DNA from: Propionibacteriales bacterium
GTDB taxonomy: Bacteria; Actinomycetota; Actinomycetes; Propionibacteriales; Propionibacteriaceae
Length of the DNA: 9,031 nt
Reading direction: 5' to 3'
NCBI GenBank assembly: GCA_017882655.1
Contig: JADGPB010000074.1
Coordinates: 1-9,031 of the forward strand
Under the pieces are notes generated by a model, which made no database searches, was not told the DNA's origin, and was given only the letters and a program-made list of their open reading frames with translations. Numbering within the stretch: the stretch's first letter is position 1; each line of letters starts with the position of its first letter. This document shows, one piece after another, positions 5,678 through 9,031 of this stretch. The position numbers and the translations under genes were made by a program.

Positions 5678-6310
5678 TCATAGCATGAGCTCATGGCCAT
5701 CGGCGGTGTTTTGGACAACTCCGCGCCGTACGGCGAACACCCTGAACCCCTTCGCACTCGAGACACGCTCGCACTCCCAGCCCTGCTCCGCGAGCCACAC
5801 CGCGAGAGAGTCGGCCCCGAGGTTGCGGGCGACCACCATCCAGGCGGTGCCCTCGGGACGGAGCCGGGTGAGCCAGGTGCCCAGGAGCTCGTGCAGCGCC
5901 TCCTTCCCGATCCGGATCGGCGGGTTGGACCAGATCTCGTCGTAGAGCTCGTCGGTCGGTACGTCCTGGGGCAGGGCCGTCGTGACCCGCTCGCCGATTC
6001 CGAGCCGGTCGGCATTGGCGCGCGTCAACGCGAGGGCCCGCTCGTTGACGTCGACCGCCGTGATCCGCGCGTCGGTGTTCGCAAGCCCGAGGGCGATCGT
6101 GAGCGGTCCGATCCCGCAGCCGAGGTCCAGGAGCCCTACGGGACCTTCGGGCGGGTCGCAGGAGCGCAGCAGCATCGCCGTACCGGGGTCGAGGCCGCCC
6201 CTCGAGAAGACTCCGCGCGCGGAGTCAAGCTCAACTTCTTCGTCCCAGAGCCGCATCGGGATGCGGAACGTCTCGGCCTTCCCCTGGGGGGTCTCGAAAT
6301 AGTGGCTCAC
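5678..6310 (-). CDS. Class I SAM-dependent methyltransferase, RsmC/YbxB-like
   Basis: This 210-residue protein has a seven-stranded Rossmann methyltransferase fold. Motif I is LDLGCGIGPL (61-70), the acidic residue ending strand 2 is D87 in AVDVN, and the catalytic motif is NPPIR (129-133). NPP(F/Y/I)R is typical of enzymes methylating the exocyclic amine of guanine or adenine. Whole-protein layout, from SHYFETPQGKAETF through ELDSARGVFSRGGLDPGTAMLL, resembles the RsmC family and its single-domain Bacillus relative YbxB. RsmC makes m2G1207 in 16S rRNA; the RNA target here is not proven. The frame could also start at GTG 6314-6316, but that codon touches the GGAGG. GTG 6308-6310 has GGAGG seven bases before it and overlaps the truA stop as GTGA, so I chose it. 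It is third gene of the trmB-truA operon, consistent with an RNA-modification role. Confidence 0.87.
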   Translation of the reverse strand: MSHYFETPQGKAETFRIPMRLWDEEVELDSARGVFSRGGLDPGTAMLLRSCDPPEGPVGLLDLGCGIGPLTIALGLANTDARITAVDVNERALALTRANADRLGIGERVTTALPQDVPTDELYDEIWSNPPIRIGKEALHELLGTWLTRLRPEGTAWMVVARNLGADSLAVWLAEQGWECERVSSAKGFRVFAVRRGVVQNTADGHELML

Positions 6311-7161
6311 GGGCACTCCTCCGGCAGGCTGCGGGTCGTCCGGGCCGCGGCGGCACGGATGGCGAGGTCGGCGTCCTTCGGATAGCCGACCTCTTCGAGC
6401 GTGAGACCGGCCGCGGGAAGCACCGTGACATCGCCAGCGCGCGCTCCGAGCGTGAGCAATCCCCGCAGCCAGACACGGTCTTTGCGTCCGGCTGCGACCG
6501 CGGTCAGGGCGCCCATGAGCGAACGCACCATCGAGTGGCAGAACGCGTCCGCCTGGACGGTGACCTCGATCGTGCGGTCCGGGAGTCGTACGGCCTCGAC
6601 GCGTTGCAGGGTACGAATCGTCGTCGCCTGGTCGCGGCGCTTGCAGAACGCGGCGAAGTCGTGGAGCCCGAGCAGGTCCGTGCCGGCTTCGTGGAGGAGC
6701 GCCACGTCCAGTGGGTCAAGGTGGCGTACGACGTGGCGGCGCCGCAGGGGATCGGCCTCGGACGGGTTGTCCCACAGCCGGTACACGTACCGGCGCCAGA
6801 TCGCCGAGAACCTGGCGTCGAAGCCGTCCGGCGCCCGGGTGACGCGTCGTACGACCAGGTCCTCGGGCAGGGCGCGTGGCAGGCGACGGGCAAGGACCGT
6901 GCCCGTGTCCTGCGGCCCTCTGCGCGAGGTCTGCGAGATGGCCGGCAGATCGACGTGAACGACCTGGCCACGAGCGTGGACGCCGGTGTCGGTACGGCCG
7001 GCGCAGGTGAGCCGTGGCGGCTCTGCGAGACGCAGGACCCGCCCGATCCAGTCGCCGAGATCGCCTTCGACGGTACGAAGACCTGGCTGTGCTGCCCATC
7101 CGGAGAAGGCGGTGCCGTCGTACGCGACGTCGAGCCGCCATCGGACAAGGTCGGTACTCAT
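6307..7161 (-). CDS. truA: tRNA pseudouridine(38-40) synthase TruA
   Basis: TruA converts uridines 38-40 of the tRNA anticodon stem-loop to pseudouridine. This 284-residue protein shows the family landmarks in order: VRWRLDVAYDGTAFSGWAAQP near the N-terminus, AGRTDTGVHA (54-63) with catalytic Asp58, FDARFSAIWRRYVYRLWD (114-131), the LLGLHDFAAFC segment (163-173), and the C-terminal FCHSMVRSLMGAL motif (207-219). Length is normal, slightly over the E. coli enzyme. I start it at ATG 7159-7161, which overlaps the trmB stop as ATGA. A GTG four codons upstream is possible but has no better ribosome binding site. Its own stop overlaps the next start as GTGA, so both junctions favour translational coupling. 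In many bacteria truA lies directly after rplQ; here rplQ is about 6 kb away on the other strand. Confidence 0.95.
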   Translation of the reverse strand: MSTDLVRWRLDVAYDGTAFSGWAAQPGLRTVEGDLGDWIGRVLRLAEPPRLTCAGRTDTGVHARGQVVHVDLPAISQTSRRGPQDTGTVLARRLPRALPEDLVVRRVTRAPDGFDARFSAIWRRYVYRLWDNPSEADPLRRRHVVRHLDPLDVALLHEAGTDLLGLHDFAAFCKRRDQATTIRTLQRVEAVRLPDRTIEVTVQADAFCHSMVRSLMGALTAVAAGRKDRVWLRGLLTLGARAGDVTVLPAAGLTLEEVGYPKDADLAIRAAAARTTRSLPEECP

Positions 7162-7868
7162 CGGCGGTAGCACAGGTCGTACACCGTCCTGCCCGCGGCG
7201 ATCCCGCGCACCTCGTACTTCGTCATCGGTCGCTCCTCGAAGCGGGGCGCCCAGCGAGAGAACTCGTTGGTGAGCGGCGAGGCATCGAGCACTTCGCGCA
7301 TCGCCAACGCGTAGTCCTCCCAGTCTGTTGCCACACGGAGCAGGCCACCGGGACGTAGGCGATCGGCGAACAGAGCGCAGACCTCCGGGGAGATCAGGCG
7401 TCGCTTGTGGTGGCGCGACTTGTGCCAGGGGTCCGGGAAGAACGCGTGGACGGCGTCGAGCGAGTCCGGCCGTACGAGCCAGCGCAGCCCCTGAACGCCG
7501 TCGGCGAGCACGATCCGGGCATTGGTCAGCCTCTGCGCTGCGAGCTTGCCCAGCGTCGACGCGATCGACGGCTCGAAGACCTCGAACCCGATGATGTCGG
7601 TGTCGGGATGGGCCTCGGCCGTGGCCACGAGCGAGTCCCCGTTGCCGGCGCCGATCTCGACGATCAGCGGGGCCGTACGCCCGAAGACCTCGGGCCAGTC
7701 CAGTGGCTCCTGCGGGGCGACCGAGGTGGACATGGGGCCGCGGGGGATGTCGAGGAGGTAGGGCATGCGATGGTCGCGCCAGGCGCGCTGCTGCGACGGG
7801 TTCATGCGGGCGCTGCGCCGGACGAAGCTCACGACGTCCCGCTGCGGACTCGCCGCGCCTTTCACCAC
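7158..7868 (-). CDS. trmB: tRNA (guanine-N7-)-methyltransferase TrmB
   Basis: TrmB makes 7-methylguanosine at position 46 of the tRNA variable loop using S-adenosylmethionine. The 236-residue protein carries the N-terminal FVRRSARMNPSQQRA signature (15-29), the SAM loop EIGAGNGDSL (71-80), and E96 ending the second strand. It also has the catalytic PDPWHKSRHHKRRLI (145-159), ATDWEDYA (180-187) and the closing RPMTKYEVRG (213-222). One small departure is EVF at 96-98, where many family members have EVH. The frame is open for 54 more codons upstream, but those residues look non-coding and lack the family signature. I start at GTG 7866-7868 because a TAGGGT -10 lies seven bases before it, suggesting a leaderless mRNA. 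GTG 7863-7865 or a GTG at residue 13 (before SFVRR) are alternatives. It is first gene of the trmB-truA-methyltransferase operon. Confidence 0.94.
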   Translation of the reverse strand: MVKGAASPQRDVVSFVRRSARMNPSQQRAWRDHRMPYLLDIPRGPMSTSVAPQEPLDWPEVFGRTAPLIVEIGAGNGDSLVATAEAHPDTDIIGFEVFEPSIASTLGKLAAQRLTNARIVLADGVQGLRWLVRPDSLDAVHAFFPDPWHKSRHHKRRLISPEVCALFADRLRPGGLLRVATDWEDYALAMREVLDASPLTNEFSRWAPRFEERPMTKYEVRGIAAGRTVYDLCYRR

Positions 7869-7875
7869 GCGCGAC

Positions 7876-7881
7876 ACCCTA
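7876..7881 (-). promoter_or_regulatory. Putative -10 of the trmB operon
   Basis: On the minus strand TAGGGT matches the TANNNT actinobacterial -10 pattern and lies seven bases before the paired GTG GTG codons that begin trmB. No Shine-Dalgarno is seen before these codons, so a leaderless transcript is likely. No convincing -35 is present. Confidence 0.45.
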
Positions 7882-7911
7882 TCCAGCGGGCGACCCTGAT
7901 CGCAGTCCAGA

Positions 7912-7932
7912 GGTCCCGGGGTAGGACCCGGG
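7912..7932. repeat. CCCGGG-containing inverted/direct repeat between trmB and yccF-like gene
   Basis: GTCCCGGG (7913-7920) and GACCCGGG (7925-7932) are near-identical, 12 bases apart, and each contains the palindrome CCCGGG. They can also be read as a hairpin, CCCGGG-n6-CCCGGG. The site lies about 45-65 bases upstream of the trmB start and 75-95 bases before the divergent membrane-protein gene, so it could serve either promoter. GC-rich composition makes chance occurrence reasonable. Confidence 0.3.
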
Positions 7933-8007
7933 CAGCCCAGGACGTGCTGTACCGGCGAAGCGTGTTCACTGGAGCCAGGAAGGGCGCGCCACCCCGGCGC
8001 GGAACAT

Positions 8008-8418
8008 ATGCGTACGCTGCTCAATCTCATCTGGCTGATCTTCGGCGGGCTGTGGCTCGCCCTCGGCTACTTCTTCTTCGGTCTCCTCGCCTGTCTGTTG
8101 ATCGTGACGTTCCCGTTCGGGGTCGCGTCGCTGCGGATGGCCAAGTACGCGCTGTGGCCGTTCGGCAGCGCGGTCGTCGAGAAGCCGGGCGCGGGTGCGG
8201 CATCGGCGATCGGCAACGTCGTGTGGTTCCTGGCCGCCGGTATGTGGCTCGCCGTCGGGCACGTCGTCACGGCGCTGGCGCAGACCGTCACGATCGTCGG
8301 CATCCCTGTCGCTCTGGCGAACCTCAAGATGATCCCCGTGACCTGCTTCCCGTTCGGCAAGGAGATCGTCCCTCGGTCGAGCCTCGGCCCCGGCCAGCGC
8401 CCGCTGCACTCGTTCTGA
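8008..8418 (+). CDS. YccF-family (DUF307-type) inner-membrane protein
   Basis: This 136-residue protein has about four hydrophobic segments (roughly 4-34, 26-50, 69-90 and 88-108) and two visible copies of a repeat. Copy one runs NLIWLIFGGLWLALG, then TFPFGVASLRMAKYALWPFG. Copy two runs NVVWFLAAGMWLAVG, then IVGIPVALANLKMIPVTCFPFG. This double domain is characteristic of the YccF family of small bacterial membrane proteins, whose function is not established. The C-terminal tail (EIVPRSSLGPGQRPLHSF) is polar. ATG 8008-8010 is the only in-frame start that keeps the first repeat; no in-frame start codon precedes it within 30 bases. Its ribosome binding site is poor, since AGGAAGGG at 7977-7984 is too far away. 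It is divergent from trmB and about 95 bases before the MarC-family gene, probably a separate unit. Confidence 0.87.
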   Translation: MRTLLNLIWLIFGGLWLALGYFFFGLLACLLIVTFPFGVASLRMAKYALWPFGSAVVEKPGAGAASAIGNVVWFLAAGMWLAVGHVVTALAQTVTIVGIPVALANLKMIPVTCFPFGKEIVPRSSLGPGQRPLHSF

Positions 8419-8451
8419 GCCGCGACCGGACAGCAGAATGGATGCCCGTAC

Positions 8452-8483
8452 GGGGACCGACGTGAGGGATACGGCTCGGCCCC
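8452..8483 (+). terminator. Possible terminator after yccF-like gene
   Basis: GGGG-A-CCGA (8452-8460) can pair with TCGGCCCC (8476-8483) over 8 bp with a single bulged A, around a 15-base loop. It starts 33 bases after the stop codon and ends just before the -10-like TAGCGT of the next gene. There is no T-tract, and the long loop weakens the case. Confidence 0.35.
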
Positions 8484-8485
8484 AC

Positions 8486-8491
8486 TAGCGT
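8486..8491 (+). promoter_or_regulatory. Putative -10 of the MarC-family gene
   Basis: TAGCGT fits TANNNT. It lies 22 bases before the GTG start, leaving a short leader that holds the ribosome binding site GAAGGGAG (8502-8509). No -35 is evident. The hexamer lies inside the small hairpin CCAC-TAGC-GTGG, which may be coincidence. Confidence 0.35.
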
Positions 8492-8513
8492 GGTCCCTCG
8501 CGAAGGGAGTGCT

Positions 8514-9031
8514 GTGAGCTCGTACGGGTATGTCTTCACCTCAACTGTTCTGACGTTGTGGGTGATCCTCGACCCGCCAGGGCTCCTGCCCGTCTTCCTA
8601 GGGCTCACGCGCAGGATGTCCCCGAGGCAGCGGAACGTGGCGGCCCGACGCGCGACCTTGGTCGCCCTCGCTGTCACGGGTCTTTTCGGCCTGTTCGGGC
8701 GGTTCATCCTCAACTACCTGCACGTGTCCGTGCCGGCCCTACAGGTCTCGGGTGGTCTGCTGCTCCTGCTCGTCGCACTGCAGCTGCTCACCGGTCACTT
8801 CGACGAGTCACCCGCTGACGACGCGCCCGAGGCGAACATCAACGTGGCGATCGTGCCACTGGGGACGCCCCTGCTGGCCGGCCCAGGCGTCATCGTCGCG
8901 ATCATGGTGGCCGTGCAGTCGTCGTCGACCCTGATCGGCTACATCGTCGTCGCCGTGGCGCTGCTCACCGCGATGCTCGGAGTGTTCCTCACCCTGCGGT
9001 TCGCGGAGGTCATCCGCCGCGTCCTCAGGGA
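8514..9031 (+). CDS. MarC-family integral membrane protein, N-terminal part (3' end outside window)
   Basis: The frame opens at GTG 8514-8516, four bases after GAAGGGAG, and stays open to the window edge, giving 172 residues. It begins MSSYGYVFTSTVLTLWVILD, then PPGLLPVFLGLT (21-32), the MarC-type D-P-x-G-x-x-P-x-F-L motif. LQVSGGLLLLLVALQLL (76-92) and AIVPLGTPLLAGPGVI (112-127) follow, matching the family's conserved G-G and PL-x-x-P-x-L-A-G-P-G-x-I stretches. About five membrane segments are visible, at 8-30, 47-69, 75-94, 110-134 and 140-161; full-length members have about 200 residues and six segments. Despite the name, MarC proteins are not shown to cause multidrug resistance and their transport role is uncertain. 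A polar acidic loop (97-107, ESPADDAPEAN) sits between segments 3 and 4. The end of the protein is not seen. Confidence 0.88.
   Translation, partial: MSSYGYVFTSTVLTLWVILDPPGLLPVFLGLTRRMSPRQRNVAARRATLVALAVTGLFGLFGRFILNYLHVSVPALQVSGGLLLLLVALQLLTGHFDESPADDAPEANINVAIVPLGTPLLAGPGVIVAIMVAVQSSSTLIGYIVVAVALLTAMLGVFLTLRFAEVIRRVLR

Noticed and set aside
5684..5695. Perfect 12-base palindrome CATGAGCTCATG
   Set aside because: It lies in the last codons of the methyltransferase (GHELML); about two perfect 12-base palindromes are expected by chance in 9 kb.
5368..6015. Longer 215-residue version of the LEA-like protein starting far upstream on the minus strand
   Set aside because: The extra N-terminal part is Arg/Ser/Pro-rich, overlaps the methyltransferase in another frame, and the AAGGAG at 5625-5630 fits the internal ATG exactly.
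7869..8030. N-terminal extension of TrmB by 54 codons
   Set aside because: The residues do not resemble TrmB and would run through the putative -10 and the divergent gene's start region; the family signature begins shortly after the GTG chosen.
7407..8465. Open frame of 352 codons on the plus strand
   Set aside because: It runs antisense to trmB and then out of frame through the YccF-like gene; its translation is Arg/Gly/Pro-rich, as expected for a shadow frame in GC-rich DNA.
1..9031. Mobile elements, CRISPR arrays, tRNA/rRNA genes, riboswitches
   Set aside because: I looked on both strands for transposase motifs, evenly spaced direct repeats, tRNA-like cloverleaf ends and known leader structures, and found none; a tRNAscan-SE/Infernal run would settle small RNAs that the eye can miss.

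Overview
The window is GC-rich bacterial chromosome (estimated by eye at about two-thirds G+C), with frequent GTG starts, an actinobacterial-style ribosomal protein L17 with a long Lys/Ala/Glu tail, and a superoxide dismutase close to the mycobacterial and streptomycete type. It most likely comes from a high-GC actinobacterium, possibly a Nocardioides/Aeromicrobium-like member of the Propionibacteriales. That lineage guess is inference. I see no insertion sequence, phage gene, CRISPR array, tRNA or rRNA, and the window reads as ordinary core chromosome.

Layout, left to right: (1) the 3' end of rplQ (+), with a strong hairpin terminator; (2) a GT4-family glycosyltransferase (+); (3) a RimJ/RimL-type GNAT acetyltransferase (-), convergent with the glycosyltransferase and separated from it by 18 bases holding a small hairpin; (4) a Fe/Mn superoxide dismutase (-), ended by a very long hairpin; (5) a 199-base divergent regulatory region; (6) a two-gene ABC exporter (+), ATPase and large permease overlapping by 19 bases, ended by a hairpin that also serves the opposite strand; (7) a minus-strand block read right to left: trmB, truA, an RsmC/YbxB-like methyltransferase, then a small LEA-like protein; (8) a YccF-family membrane protein (+); (9) the first 172 codons of a MarC-family membrane protein (+), running off the right edge.

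The clearest functional unit is trmB-truA-methyltransferase. These RNA-modification genes are joined by two 4-base stop/start overlaps (ATGA and GTGA), which argues for one translationally coupled operon. truA commonly follows rplQ in bacteria; here it lies about 6 kb away on the other strand, so this segment has been rearranged. A second pattern concerns starts. The glycosyltransferase, GNAT, ABC ATPase and trmB genes begin with GTG, lack a Shine-Dalgarno sequence, and have a -10-like hexamer 6-7 bases upstream. This is the arrangement expected of leaderless transcripts, whereas sodA, the LEA-like gene and marC carry clear ribosome binding sites.

I found no convincing previously undescribed multi-gene system. 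The parts most worth follow-up are the LEA-like small protein, the ABC exporter with non-canonical motifs, and the palindrome-rich region between sodA and the ABC genes.
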